From the NCBI RefSeq assembly GCF_024362695.1, contig NC_065404.1:5930604-5994603 (forward strand): a DNA stretch of 64,000 nucleotides. The letters run 5' to 3'. How positions within the stretch are numbered: position 1 is the stretch's first letter; each line of letters opens with the position of its first letter. The translations under genes were made by a program, and so were the position numbers. The notes beneath the pieces were generated by a model. It was not told the DNA's origin and did no database searches. It saw only the letters and a list, made by a program, of their open reading frames with translations. Positions 1 through 12,650 of this stretch are shown here, piece after piece. Source of the DNA: Pectinophora gossypiella. Its lineage: Eukaryota; Arthropoda; Insecta; Lepidoptera; Gelechiidae.

Positions 1-69
1 ATTATTACCAATAAATTATATGAATATAATGGTGATAAAATTATGATGAATATAAAATTAATAACTCAT

Positions 70-150
70 CGGTAAATCCAGTAGCGGGTTTGGAACCGAC
101 ACTTCCAATTTGAGAAGCAAACCGGTGAACCACAGGACCACAGTGACTCT
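70..150 (-). repeat. tRNA-like SINE head fragment
   Basis: On the minus strand, CCTGTGGTTCACCGGTTTG resembles a pol III A box and GTCGGTTCCAAACCCGC a B box. No fold with a full acceptor stem is seen, so it is read as the head of a decayed SINE rather than a tRNA gene. Confidence 0.4.
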
Positions 151-461
151 CAATATTTTAGAGTAATAATAAATAAATATTTTTTATTAGTAACAAAACC
201 ACTAAAAATATGTTCATATTCCGAGAATCATTTAATTATAAGTCTCTATCTATCGACCGGTATTGAAGATAGTTTGAAATTCGTAAAAGTTTAGAACTTC
301 CCAATAATTTTCCCTGAATGTTTATTTCAAGGGACTCTGAACATTATTAAGCTTCTGTTGAAAATTTCCGCATTTCATTTTGACAAGTACTTAAGCGAAA
401 TTCTGCGGCTGGCAGTTTGATTTGGTTTTATCAACAATCCTGCTTACTAAAATTGGTAGAC

Positions 462-893
462 GGGTCGTTCTTCTTTTTTATCGACAATGATCTGTCCTTC
501 GCTCTGCTATGTTATATGTTTTAGAATTTTATTTAATCTTTCCATTGTCCAAAAATATAGTTATCTTATTATACTTAAAATACTAGCGAAATACTAATCG
601 GTTTCTCGATTAGTGATTAACGTAGCTTGGTTGTTTTTCACAAAATTCTGTGACAGAGTGGTAAATCGAAATGCTGTCTCCGATGAAAAGGGCCACTCTG
701 TCACAATATATTTTGCAATGCGCCTGCAAGGAACAGTATATTACCAAGATAAAGAGAAACACTAAATACTCCTCTACAGACACATCTCTATATGATGTTT
801 TTTTAAATATTTATTGCCGTTATAATGAAAGATGTTAAATCCGATATAACGAGAAAATGACTTTTTATTGTCGATAAAAAAGAAGAACGACCC
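462..893. mobile_element. MITE family M1, copy 1 (432 bp, TIR GGGTCGTTCTTC)
   Basis: Inverted ends of about 27 bp start GGGTCGTTCTTCTTTTTTAT and are flanked by AGAC on both sides (458-461, 894-897). An inner inverted pair TGACAGAGTGG/CCACTCTGTCA lies near 650 and 690. It is closely related to 14841-15276. There is no coding capacity. A 4-bp duplication is unlike the mariner, hAT or piggyBac pattern and would fit Chapaev- or Sola-like elements, but that is only an inference. Confidence 0.8.
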
Positions 894-1659
894 AGACGTG
901 TTTTATCTGACCGATCTATAGACCCCTTAACTCAGCAGCTGTAGTATGGCAACCGACGTACGACGCGATTTTTAAACATTTTGAACCAATAGCATTACCT
1001 ATTTTATTTATCGAATAATCAATAACGATGTTCATTATTATATAACGCATCGCATACAGCATGCTACGGGGGCTGGTTTCTGATATTCTAATCGTACCTA
1101 TATACTTTACAAAGTACTTTTTTACCTGTACGTATAATAATATGGGCGAAAGGCTGATCGCCCGTCAACATACATTTCTTCATATTTTCCCTAGAAACTT
1201 GAATTTTATTGAATTCCCGGTAAGTATCATTTCGGAATACTTTGAGCTTTAAACCTGAAACTACGTTTGACATTGCGGTTCACCCTATTACAGCAGCGCA
1301 GCGTACCGAATAATGCCTAGCGCAACTAAACCTTATTCTATTCCTTATATTAAGCTGTAATACAAGACGGATCCAGATAGGACACGCGGTAAATGAGTCG
1401 TGAGCCGCGAGCAAACTGCCGAAGAGCGAGCGCCAATCAGGCGGCTTAATCGGTTTACTTGCTTCGCTTGGTTTAGGGTTGTCTACTGTATCATATACGC
1501 AACGAAGAAAAGAATAACATGATAATGATGAAAATTAAGAAGGTACCAAAAGCGTTCCTATTGCAAAGGTAGCAATTTCTTCCCAGCAATTATAAAATCA
1601 CCAAATATAGACAGTTTGTAATGCCCTTAGATTAATTTTGCTTTACTACAAATAGTAAT

Positions 1660-2070
1660 AGTATAAATGGGAAAGTGTATGTGTGTCTGTCTGTTTATTT
1701 GTCCGTCGTTCACGACAAAACGGAGCGATGAATTGACGTGTTTTTTAAAGTGGAGATAGATGAACGGATGGAGAGTAACATAGGTTATTTTATTTCCCTA
1801 AAATGGGACGTGGAAGTTTTTATGTAGTATTCCCCAATTTTCAAGGTAGATAGCTAAAAATTGGTATGCGGACTATTTGTGACTAACAAAAAAACTAGTG
1901 CTTCATTTTTTTTTGGAAATCTGCCTGCAACCTCTTCAAAGAAGGGGTGAAATTTTATATGAGACTTTTCGCAGTTTTCAAGTTAGAAAGCTAAAAATTG
2001 GTACATTAGCAAAAGGAGAACCGCGTCACCCCGAATTTAACGCGAGCGAAGCCATGGGCAATAGCTAATA
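1660..2070. repeat. Lepidoptera-style dispersed repeat ending in GCGAGCGAAGCC
   Basis: It contains a characteristic segment (GTCCGTCGTTCACGACAAAA, then GCGATGAATTGACGTG) and ends AACGCGAGCGAAGCCATGGG. The complement of this end resembles the starts of the repeats at 3750 and 37502 (CTAGCTTTT..CGCG..TTCGTCCGCG). It has no ORF and its class is not assigned; a Helitron-like origin is possible. Confidence 0.5.
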
Positions 2071-2264
2071 AATATGAGCTCACGACATCTCCTTTTTAAT
2101 TATTGTATCTTTTGCTATTTCCCGTTGGGATAGGCGGCGACCACGAAACTAACATACCACTTTTGCTTTTCGTTTTTCGCGGGAAACATTCGTGAAATAT
2201 TTACTCGTACATATCTAAGTGTATGAGTAAAACCCCACATACCCACCACACCCCAAACACAAAA

Positions 2265-2405
2265 CCCACATATCCGATAAATGCATTTTCGGAGGTGTGT
2301 GACTTAACCTGTATTGGGCTGGTTTTCCCTTCGCGGGTTGGAAGGTCAGACAGGCAGTCACTTCTATAAAAAACGGTCCTTTCAAATCTTCAGGTTAGGT
2401 AAGCG
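2265..2405 (+). repeat. SINE family A, 5'-truncated copy
   Basis: It matches the body of the full copy at 23028-23366 from the AAACCCACAT segment to the AGGTTAGGTAAGCGG tail, including AACCTGTATTGGGCTGGTTT and the CGCGGGTTGGAAGGTCAGAC motif. Confidence 0.75.
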
Positions 2406-3749
2406 GTATTTGTATGAATGTATCCTTTGAGGGTGTAAGGCTCATTTTTACAGCGTAAGATTAGCAGCGTCCTTTCAAGACATAATCACCAACCAACCAA
2501 ATACCAATTGGTTGTTTTGTAGTTCTCATCCAAACACCCGTGACGTTGTTATTTTGGGACATGGGTACTTCGAACTATTAATATTCATAAATCAGACACG
2601 TTCCCCAAATAAACTACCCTTTTGTACAAACTGGTAACATTTCGGTCAAACCACGTTTTCGGCAATTAAAACCACAATGTGTAAGTAATTTAGTAAATGG
2701 AAGTTAGCAATTGAGTTGGTTTATTTAAATGTTATACGGCCCTGTAAATTGACCGCCAATTGGTAATAGTTTTGACTTTACAGTTTCAGTTTTACGCAAT
2801 GATAATGCGTTATATAAATTGTTCTTTGTATGTTCAAGGTCTGCCGAAGTTCAGTGTTGCTCACTGATCCCGAGAACCACTGAATATATTTATTTGCATG
2901 TATGCTAATAAGTAAGAAGTAAGAATCATAATAAATAATACTAAGGCATATATTACTTTCTTTGTAACCTGGTGTTCGCTAGTAGATAAAATGTCCCGCA
3001 ATACTCGTCACAAGATTTGTTGCTAGAGAATTGCAGCGTATATTAATTATACTTCATAATACTTATTTATAGCTGACTCATGGGATAAGTAGCTTTAGCA
3101 CAAAACGGTGTTATGGTTTTCAAAAGAATGACCGCATGGTTAACTCAAATTATTTAAAAATAAAATATTTAAGTTCTCTCGTCTAAGACAAAGTAACTTG
3201 GTTTTGTGATAAAGCCCTAGTTGTGTCAGACGATACTAACTTTTGGCTGCTGATACCAGGTTACGACAATGAAGACGAGGAATACCGTGAATACAAGGTT
3301 TAATGGAACATAGAACGACATTTCAAAGTAAACAGATGGTCTGCTAACATAACTATAACATTTTATTGGTTCTAGAGTTGTCTGTAAAATATTATTGTCC
3401 ACCTGGCGTTCAAAACGCAATACACCGCACGGCAACAATATTAGATAGATATTGGAAACAGTGGGAAAACAATATCGGCTGCGTCGACCGACACGGATGG
3501 TAATAAAATACATTGAAATAAAAAATAACTGAGCCAACAGAAAAAAATGAATTGGTCTATAAAGTGCATACAATTTTTATGAATTAAAGTGGTATTTTAT
3601 GTTTAGGGTTGACCCCTTTTCTTAGATCTTTGACATTATTTTGCGAATACAAAAAGAAAACCCTTATCATCTCAAACATGTCATAAAAGTCTTTACATTA
3701 TGGAGTTATAACGGCGATACCTTGAATACATTCCTCTACGTATACATAC

Positions 3750-4279
3750 ACTAGCTTTTGCGCGCGACTTCGTCCGCGTGGCGTGTTATAAAAGAGAGAT
3801 TTTTGTGTGTGTGGGAGTGCATATCAAATTTCAAGCATCTAACTTATGCAGTTTAGATTTTTTCATATTTTTCAAAATATACTCATAACTACACTTTATA
3901 TTTACTAAGGTATGCATGCATGCTAGATTGAAAACATCTATCTTACGCGGTTTCGATTTTTTCATACAAATGTTTTTTCCCGCTAACTCCCGTTTCCGTA
4001 GGAATTTTGCAATATCATGTTGCAACTAAGCTTTAAGTTAACTAAGGTACCTGCATGCCAAATTTCAAGCGTCTATCTTAAGTGGTTTAGATTTTTCATA
4101 CAAAAGGATTTTCCCGCTAATTCCCGTTCCCGTGGGAATTCCGGGAATTCCTTTCTTAGTGCACCTCTACGGTACCTAAGCTACGTCCCTTCCAAGTTTC
4201 AAGTGCCTACGTTTAGCCGTTTAGGCTGTGCGTTGATATGTCAGTCAGTCAGTTTCTCCTTTTATATATTTAGAAGATA
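3750..4279 (+). repeat. Dispersed repeat family R1, copy 1
   Basis: It starts CTAGCTTTTGCGCGCGACTT and continues through a GGCGTGTTATAAAAGAGAG motif. It contains several degenerate internal repeats (AAATTTCAAGCATCTA..CTTATG..TTTAGATTTTTTCATA) and ends CTTTTATATATTTAGAAGAT. It is colinear with 37502-38050. The open frames inside (3831-4025 minus, 4017-4322 plus) are not conserved and I do not treat them as genes. Confidence 0.75.
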
Positions 4280-4905
4280 TAATACAATCCAAATACTTCA
4301 TTGCACATTAAAAAAGACATGAAACAATCAATTTATAGACAAGAAAGTTACAAAAGTAATCAATTGCCGGGTAACAGGAAAGTAGAACAGGATTGTAGGA
4401 TTCTAATTGCAGCGGTTGAAGGTGTAATCTCAAGCATATTCTATGACCTCAATTCATAATAAAAAGCAAGGCAGCATTGCATGACAAGAGAACTACGAAC
4501 TAAATAAACTCTTTATGAATGTTTCATTTAAGTAATTTTGATTCTGAACCTTTCGTTCCGCTCTGTGACAGGCTCGCTGGTACTCAAGGTACCAAGGTAG
4601 AGGCAACAGGGTACCAATAGATAGATGTTACAGGTCGCAGTCATACAAATCATGAAAGAAGGCCTTGTGCCTGGGTGTAATAAAAAGGGTCATCATTTGA
4701 ACATGATATTTGAAGGTTAAACTAAGGAAAGCTGTAAAGATTTACAGCGTCATATAAATTATTTTTGAGGAACGTAACCTGGAAAGTTCCTCATTATAAT
4801 CTGGAAATTATCCATTAGGGGAAAAAATATCACTTCTTCAGTTTAAAAAAAAATATTCTCCAACGCACACTTACTTTTTTAAAATATTAATAGGTATACA
4901 TGTAA

Positions 4906-5244
4906 CAGCCTCCGTGGTCTAGTGGTTAGAGCGTTAGGCTCACGATCTGAAGGTCCGGGTTCGATTCCCGATGGGTACATTGTCGAAATCACTTTGTGAG
5001 ACTGTCCTTTGTTTGGTAAGGACTTTTCAGGCTTGAATCACCTGATTGTCCGAAAAAGTAAGATAATTCCGTGCTTCGGAGGGCACGTTAAGTCGTTGGT
5101 CCCGGCTATTAGCCGTAAAAACACCTCCACCAATCCGCATTGGAGCAGCGTGGTGGAGTATGCTCCATACCCCCTCCGGTTGATTGAGGGGAGGCCTGTG
5201 CCCAGCAGTGGGACGTATATAGGCTGTTGATGATGATGATGATG
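4906..5244 (+). repeat. SINE family B, full-length copy with 10-bp target duplication
   Basis: The tRNA-like head is GCCTCCGTGGTCTAGTGGTT with B box GGGTTCGATTCCCG. The central core is CCGTGCTTCGGAGGGCACGT. The tail GGACGTATATAGGCTG is followed by (TGA)n. It is flanked by ATACATGTAA at 4896-4905 and 5245-5254. No protein is encoded; the open frames at 5009-5230 and 5038-5271 are incidental. Confidence 0.9.
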
Positions 5245-5437
5245 ATACATGTAAACGAGAACTGTAATCACTTGAAAGGTTTTGGTTCTGTAATTACCTA
5301 GTTATGTAGATGGTTTGGCTTACCAATATCATGAAACCTTCATATGAACCAAGTAAGTACGAAATCTTGTAAACTGTAGATCACATTTGAATAGGTATGT
5401 AATTAAATTGCGCCTCCGGGATATGTTATGTTATATA

Positions 5438-5873
5438 GGCTGTAAGTGACATCGTAACGAAAACTTGGAGGGATGATTCAGACCATGATTCTGAGTTAAA
5501 ATCAAGTGGAATTTTCCGTCGCAAAATTCATGTTTTTTTTTACTATTACTTTCAATTAATAATGAGCTAAATCAGCCCCCTCAGTATTCGTTACGATGTC
5601 ACTTACACCTCGTACCAGTACATACAGGTAGCCATACAAGTAGGTGTGTATGGGTGTTTGTGACACCGTAACGAATACTGAGGGGGATGATTCAGACCAT
5701 GATTCTGAGTTGATATTAAGTGGAATTTCCTGTTGGAAAAATCATGAATTTTTTTGTGTTTTTTAAATTATTTTCCATTCCATACTTTTGCGACAAAAAA
5801 TCCACTTGATATCAACTCAGAATCATGGCCTGAATCATCCCTCAAAGTTTTCGTTACGATGTCACTAACACCC
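5438..5873. mobile_element. Dimeric MITE family M3 (two head-to-tail units plus spacer)
   Basis: Unit 1 (5438-5609) and unit 2 (5651-5873) each have long inverted ends built on GTGACATCGTAACGAATACT and ATGATTCAGACCATGATTCT. The spacer AGTACATACAGGTAGCCATA..CAAGTAGG also occurs between the two units at 21741-22216. No coding capacity. Confidence 0.8.
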
Positions 5874-5900
5874 TGTATATATATTATGTTATATGGAAGT

Positions 5901-6034
5901 AATTAAAACACATAATAACGGGTTCTTACCGCGTTTAAATGGGGATATGAGACTCCCGATATTTCGACACTGTTGCAAGTGCCATGATCACGGGATGACT
6001 GATGAGATTGAACCCGTTATTATGTGTTTTAATT
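5901..6034. mobile_element. Foldback MITE family M4, copy 1
   Basis: The inverted ends AATTAAAACACATAATAACG enclose a TCATGGCACTTGCAACAG-type centre (seen as CAAGTGCCATGATCACGGG). A flank of about 27 bp on the right, GATAATAACCGCGTAAACTT, recurs inverted beside copy 2, so the family unit extends that far (to about 6063). Confidence 0.75.
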
Positions 6035-6384
6035 ATGATAATAACCGCGTAAACTTAAAACAATTTATATGGAAGTATTTCACATTTTCATATTTTGGAA
6101 TATCACCGAATTAAAAAGCCTTTGCATTCAAAAAGAATTTCAAAAATATTGAACTGTGAGAAATAATGTTTACAATAAGATTCCCATTGACACTCAGAAT
6201 TTTTGCCTTTCAACTGCTTTAAGACAGTAGTTAAACAAAAACTTTACAAAAAAAGTTATTATAAAGTAAGTGATTATTTAGAAGATATAAATGCATGGGA
6301 TTAACTGTCTGAGAACTGATATTAGGCAGCTAAATTACTCAATTGTATACCAATATTTTATGTTTATTTTTATTTTTTTTAAAG

Positions 6385-6556
6385 AACGTCTAGGGCCCTG
6401 TGCCGAGGTTTTTCTTGTAAAAGAAGTCCCCGGCTACACAGGTTGTGAGAAGCTGCAGTAGTTTTAGGCGGATGAGACGTTCGTTATGTAAAAATTGACG
6501 ATTCAAAGTGTAACTATGTTACCTACTGAATAAAAATATTTTTGAATTTGAATTAT
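6385..6556 (+). mobile_element. LINE-type 3' UTR fragment
   Basis: AACGTCTAGGGCCCTGTGCC..GGCTACACAGG..TAGGCGGATGAGACG and the terminal AATAAAAATATTTTTGAATT tail are typical of the 3' end of a LINE. Confidence 0.55.
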
Positions 6557-7270
6557 CTTTAATAGTATTCGAAATTAATGTTTTAACACTCAGTGTCATG
6601 ACTATTTAACATAATAATTATCGTGCAATGTGACGACACCGGATATTGATATGCTCTTTATGTTTATCACGTTATGCGTCATAAAAGCTTGTGTCTATAA
6701 AGATAACATCCGTAAAAGGGAAATGAAAACATCTTCTTAAAAAGAATTATGTAGAAACATCTGGTTTTCTTTGGAAAAATATTTGTAATTATATTTTACC
6801 CCTTGATCCCTTCGGAGATAGTTACGTGAAGAAATGCTTGATATGTGCACCGTTTTCTTAGAACTTTGATATTTCCCCCACATTGACACAAGTCTTTGAG
6901 AGATTGCAAAAATGGTTTAAAATTTTCCTTGGTAGTACACCATTCCCGGCAATATTACATACATATGGGGTGAATTCACAGCACAGCTCACAAATAGCGC
7001 AGTTCTTAACTAGAGAGAGAGATGGGGTGAATTGATAACCTCCTTTATTAGAGTCAGGTAAGAACATTTATGTATTAAACAAGTCTTGAAAACCCTGTTT
7101 ATTTATTAAAATCCTTTACAGAAAGCTTGTTTACAAAGTTAAAGCTTAGTAACTAAAAGTACCCTGTTACTTTAGTTGTTGATTTAGGGGAGGTCTGTGC
7201 CCAGCGGTTAATGGACATGTTTGTTAACTGAAGATAATTCCCTAATTTGCAGTCAAGCTTGCCCCTGCTT

Positions 7271-7354
7271 GCTTCTGTAAAGAACCGGATCTGTCAAATC
7301 TTCAGGTTAGCTAAGCGGAGCCTGTGAAAAGGGGGATAATGCTAAGGAGATGAT
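7271..7354 (+). repeat. SINE family A, tail fragment
   Basis: It carries the last part of the family: GCTTCTGTAAAGAACCGGAT..CTTCAGGTTAGCTAAGCGG..GATAATGCTAAGGAGATGATG. Confidence 0.65.
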
Positions 7355-7604
7355 GCACTCAAGCTTACCCCCTATTATTAGACTTTTGTGTTCAAAGCAA
7401 AACACTCAGAAACTAACACAAAAAAATGTAAGTAGGCTGAACGCTTTCAGGTGGCCTAAAGCGTAGAAGTCACTAATAGTAGAGACGCGAAATAGAGCCA
7501 TATTAGTGCGAAAGAAAACGGAATCGCTTCTTTTATTTTCACGTTCCACTCAATGCTACCGGCTTCAAATAAAAGATAACCGCAATAGATTGCGTGTGTT
7601 TACA

Positions 7605-7870
7605 TTTGCACTAACCTTGCCGCGGCGTTAACTGACCGGTCGGCCTCCGAACTCCGAACGATCGACCGACAAACGAACGTAGGAATGGGGGCGCTCATTA
7701 ATGAATAGACACTCGATTCTTATACGCTATGCGCAGGCGCACTATAGTGTCATTGACTGTCACGTCTTTGACGCTTGAAATCACTTGTTTAAGGATCTTT
7801 TTCGTAAAGATTTTGCGGTACCTACCCGAAGGTCAGTTTCAGCGATTCGACATCTCTCTAACGCTCATTA
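7605..7870. promoter_or_regulatory. CpG-rich patch with an NRF-1-like palindrome
   Basis: Many CpG dinucleotides occur in an otherwise AT-rich flank, including CCGCGGCG, CGGTCGGCC and repeated CGAACG/CGACCG. TGCGCAGGCGCA at 7730-7741 fits the binding consensus of NRF-1 (Ewg in insects), usually found in promoters of housekeeping genes. No nearby exon could be recognised on either strand, so the associated gene, if any, is unknown. Confidence 0.25.
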
Positions 7871-7877
7871 TGCGTCG

Positions 7878-7975
7878 TTTTTTTTTTTTACGTAACTTAC
7901 TATAGATTTGCCACAGATGGCATAAAGTACTTGGCACAAATGGCTAGCGGTGTGGGCTCTCATTCAACTTATTGA
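7878..7975 (-). mobile_element. Retroelement family L1, 3' end only, diverged
   Basis: A run of T (7878-7889) is followed by ACGTAACTTACTATAGATTT and GCCACAGATGGCATAAAGTA, matching the 3' end of the family. Confidence 0.55.
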
Positions 7976-8534
7976 GATCCTGACACACCTCTTTCGCTAC
8001 TTCCACTCTCATCAAAATATTCGTGCATGCACGTAGTACATACTCTACCTAAATAATTATTATAATATTATGATTATTATCATTATGGTTATCCAAGAAT
8101 GCGTTTTAAAAGTGCTAGGCACTGCATGTGGTTGTCTCCGAATTACCTAAACCTTTTTGTGCCGTAAAGTTAAAATATCACAACTTTAATACCTACTCTC
8201 AATTCTACCTACCTCATACATTACTACGGAAGTTTATTCATATAAGTAAATGAGCTATTAGGTTAACTGCAATACTTACATTCTTATCAGAAAGCAAATG
8301 TGTTTCACATAATAGGTTATCAATAAATCTCTCGAGTGATTTCGCCAAATACGGGCCTATTTTAACGTTAACTTCGATTTTTTTTTATTGATTTAATTAA
8401 AATCTAGAGGAGTCCATTTTTCCTCACGTAAATTCCCAGAGAACATAAATAACGGAAAACGGAACTTGAGCAGTGCCTATCTGATGCTGTAATCTCGTAC
8501 TACTAGAATAAGAGATACCCACCTATCTACATCT

Positions 8535-8764
8535 AAAGGTGCTGATAGACTTGAGCACACACTTGTAACAGAACGTCGAGCATTCGCCGTTTTTATATTT
8601 GTCGAACTGCACAACGAGCCGAGCCAAGCATAGAGCCAAAAATTGCTATGAACGTTTTCATGAGCAAGAACGCTCGATAGAATGCTCGCTAAAATGTTCT
8701 CGTATTTTTCTCGAATTGAACAAATGCTCATTACAAGTGAATGCTCAAGTTTATCAGCACCTTT
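8535..8764. mobile_element. MITE with AAAGGTGCTGATAGACTTGA inverted ends
   Basis: The left end AAAGGTGCTGATAGACTTGAG pairs with the complement of CTCAAGTTTATCAGCACCTTT at the right. TA flanks both ends, as for Tc1/mariner-type or similar insertions. The interior has inverted GAATGCTC/GAGCATTC motifs. The 8477-8788 frame is incidental. Confidence 0.65.
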
Positions 8765-8958
8765 ACACACAATAATTCTCAATGTCAACGCTCGTATAAA
8801 AATTTGAGTACATGGCTAGGATGTCACAGGATACGTGTAGCGGTTGATATGACAAAAAATAGTCAAGATAAAAATGATATTAGAATGCATGATTCCACCA
8901 TGACTCACACTGCACCGAGCAAATATTATATCATAATGGTGCTTTACATTTATAATAC

Positions 8959-9160
8959 ACGGTGTTAGTGACGTAACGCAAACTTTGTTGACATCAAGTC
9001 GAACTTTCCGTCACAAAAGTACCTATGGAACTGAAAATCATTTTAAAAACGCTAAAATTTTTACTAATTTTCCGTCAAGAAAATCCTCTTGATATCTACT
9101 CAGAATCATGGTCTGAATTATCCCTCTCAGTATTCGTTACGATGTCGTTTATTCCCCTAG
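8959..9160. mobile_element. MITE family M3, single diverged unit
   Basis: It starts GTGTTAGTGACGTAACG and ends ATTCGTTACGATGTCG, with the CTCAGAATCATGGTCTGAAT arm preserved on the right. The left arm has lost part of its sequence. The frame 9025-9210 is incidental. Confidence 0.68.
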
Positions 9161-12100
9161 CTTTACCGGGAACAAAACTGAACAAAAATGTTACCATACC
9201 CAATGTATGAGAGGAAAATACTTATGTGAAAACAATTTTGCAAATAAACCCCAATAAAACTAAAAACCCAATTATTACCTACGTAAAAAGTTCTCACTGA
9301 AAAGTACGACATACTTACTGTATTTTTAAATATTCCGTGTTCGTATTCAAATCTTTAAAAATGATGTATGGAACCTAATAATGTTTTATAAAGATCTTCA
9401 AATGATATCTATCTCAAAATATTTGGCCTATGCTACCTGGACTACAACGAAGAAATTGATCGATATCTGAACTATTAAACTTGGATAGGTAATTTAGGAA
9501 ATACGGTGGAACATACTTTAATACAACAAACTGCTAAAACTTATAAGTTTTGCCGTAGTCGGATAAAAGATTTAATTAATGGCGAATTATTCGTGATAGT
9601 TGTATCATTTCGCGGCTGACTTTGCTAACCGACATATCTGTAATTTTTTGCTAAAGTGAGTTGTGTCTTATTGACAATTGCAAAATGTGTAAATCAGTTT
9701 CTACAAAAATTTCAGATACGTCAGTTTGCGACATCAGCGACGATTTATATATTGTAGCATTCTAGGTTAAGGTAAATCTGGTACTGTGCTGCAATCAAGC
9801 AAGATAGTTTTCCCACTGCAAATTTTTCAAATAGTTTCTTACTCGCATAGAAATATTCCTGATGCTATTTGTAGGCAACCCTCTTTTTAAACCTTTTTAG
9901 GTTTTGATGCTTTTGAACGAAATATTAAACTTTGATATAAATACAGGCTTTTGAAGCACACGCGATTGATGAATGTGGAGGAAGTAAGAGAAATGTCAGG
10001 GTCGAGACAAATTGAATTTCATAGTCTATGCTAACCCCGCCAGTGGAAAATAGGCGTGAGTTTATATATTCTGTTATTCTTACTCGCCAACAACTAGTGG
10101 TATATTACATAACTTATACTAGGTTTGCCAATAAAAAAAATATTAATGAATAGCGATCAATCTCTCTGAGTGTGTCATTGTTTGCAGCGTCGTAATGACG
10201 AGTGGAGCTGAGTTACCTCTGACTAATCACACGTGGAGTCATTTAAGTCAATCGCAGTTATATTATTTCTTGCACTAATAAAATATTACATATTATACAA
10301 TGACTTAGGTTAGGTGCTAAAGCTAGTCTATGACGATTAAAAATCAAGCTCATTATTAATTTTGTCAGTTCTTTTTACATAACAAAAAGAATGACTTTTG
10401 AGCACATTTATATATGATGTCGCGACGTGTATTTCTATAAACGTTACTTATAGAAATGTGTCGTTTTGACGTTTCACAAAAATACTATCATTTGACTTGC
10501 CCTCGTTCCTATTCGTCTGAAGAGTCTAGGAGAAAAAAGATAATTGATTTTTGTTTAATTATAAAAACATATCTTTGTTTATAGTATGATTGAGAAACGC
10601 ATTTTAATAGATCGGTACTGTCCTTAAACAGAACAGGATTATTTATATTATACCACCGAATACGAACTTTTGCACACGGACACCAAAAGTATTGTTATTC
10701 TAAAATGTAATTCAGGTTATCGTATTCACCGATATATATTATGACATTCAGTCGCAGTTCTAGTGATTTTATCTAAAATCTAGACACTTCAAGCTGACAT
10801 AAATACATGACATGACGTAGCTGAAGGTGTGACCTGAATAGGTAAGTATAATATTGTTTTGTGTCCAATTCAGTGCAGTAACAAATGAACGATAATACGT
10901 TATATATAGGGAGGACTCTGATAGCGTGATATTTGTGACATGTCATGAGTCAGATAAGCAATAGCTTTGTTTACAATTCCTCCCATAGTGTGAAAATTTA
11001 AGCGATATACTTACATCATATATGAGGTACTTAATATTAATAACGTTCATTGAAATATGTTTTTACATTATGCGTTGACATCATAATAATATTATTGACT
11101 TAGTATTATACCAATTTTTTGATAGTAAAAATATTTTTAATTTTAATTTTCTGACTATAACCCATGGGAAGTGGCATAGTTTCTTATCAAAGTTAAGAAC
11201 TTATCGGCTAGAATACTCTTGACCTGGCCGTCCTCTTGGGCATTGTAAATCATTTTCATTGTCTCTACATGTTTCAACTATCAAAATATAACCAACGTTG
11301 TGTATTCTAGTATAGTCCTTATTTATTTATAAAAAAGGTACACCAACAACTTATATAATAAAACATTGAATAAAATAAAAGTTACATCAGGAATTAGACT
11401 GTTACATTACCCAATTACTAAATAACAATTACAATTATTCTAAATTTAATTTCAATTATTAATTAGTTCTTATTACATATCGTGTAATATATTATGTAAG
11501 TAGATTTATCCGTATATACATAAACTAACAACCTTAATACTTAATAAAGTAGATAGGACTATAAGACAACGGAAAACAAAACAGCTACTGTCTGTGATTG
11601 CTTAAATAATATAAAAGATAAACAGAGTAATTTACGAACCAAGTAAACACGAGTCTCTTTCGTATTCATTTGTTTTCCACTTCATGATGGATCATAAATC
11701 GATATTTCGTGTTTAATGGTGAAGGTAATCATTATAACGAAACAAACCAGAAATAAATTTTCGGAAACATGTGAAAATCCTGTAATTGGCCGATTACCGT
11801 TGAAAAGGGTAAGGGCTTCTGCAAAAATACCTAATCTGTGCCGTTCAATTTCTTTAGGTGAAGTAGGCAGCGCCCGATGAGACGTGAACACCCCCATACA
11901 ACATCTATCCTTAAAAAATATATATATTATTATAACGGCGGCGTGATCTCATAATCCATGTTTATGACATACCCAGGATGATGACGTACTGCGTTATTCT
12001 TTGTCATTAATCTTGCATGTAACTTTTAATTACTTACTTGATTATTTATTTATTCACGTACATTTTTATGTTGCCAGTATCAAATTGTTTTGTTTTTTCA

Positions 12101-12650
12101 TAGCGCGTCAATTTGCAACGAATACGCTGCCACTGTGAATACAGCGTTAGCCATGCTGACCATCACGTGTTCAGGTACTGGGACCTAATAAAAGTTATTT
12201 TTAAATATCAAAGAAATTACTAATCAAATAGAAAGTAAGTATAGAATCTTACCAATATTCACACATAATACCCGATATAAGAACAAACCTACAATATAAA
12301 AAATAATTTATATTTTTTTTAATATTTGCGCGATGCGGTAAAAAATTCGCCCATCGTTCGTTAACAAAAATAGGCAGTTCTTCCCTTTAAATTCGATTTC
12401 CATCTATTTCCGATATCTAATCTAATTAATTTCTCTTTCAACTTATTGTAACACGACTGCGACAATTTTTTTCTATAAAAATACTGCGGTAGCTTTATCC
12501 ATATAAAGTTAATCGTTTCCATGACAACGCTGATTTTCAGGAACGTCTTTGCCTCTAAATACAAGGTTACGCACACGCGATGGATTAGTTAAATCTCTCT
12601 AGTCATGCTTGATAGATTAAAAACATTGCTTTTGTTTTAATTTTAGTGTT
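9161..12650. other. Upstream AT-rich DNA, no gene recognised
   Basis: Apart from the RTE-like remnant at 9950-10080 and AT-rich simple stretches, I see no exon, RNA gene or repeat with a second copy. The short open frames look random. Confidence 0.5.
9950..10080 (+). mobile_element. RTE-like LINE tail fragment, older
   Basis: GATTGATGAATGTGGAGGAA..GTCTATGCTAACCCCGCCAG..AATAGGCGTGAGTTTATAT corresponds to 35285-35395. Confidence 0.6.

Noticed and set aside
3226..3573. 115-aa hydrophobic minus-strand frame, receptor-like at first glance
   Set aside because: It lacks a recognisable family motif or splice neighbours, and frames of this length are expected a few times by chance in 64 kb of AT-rich DNA.
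4908..4980. Cloverleaf-like tRNA gene at the head of the repeat
   Set aside because: It continues into the SINE B body and tail and recurs at 52303 and 53180 with the same body, so it is a SINE promoter, not a free tRNA gene. The same applies to the heads at 17812, 29126 and 30840.
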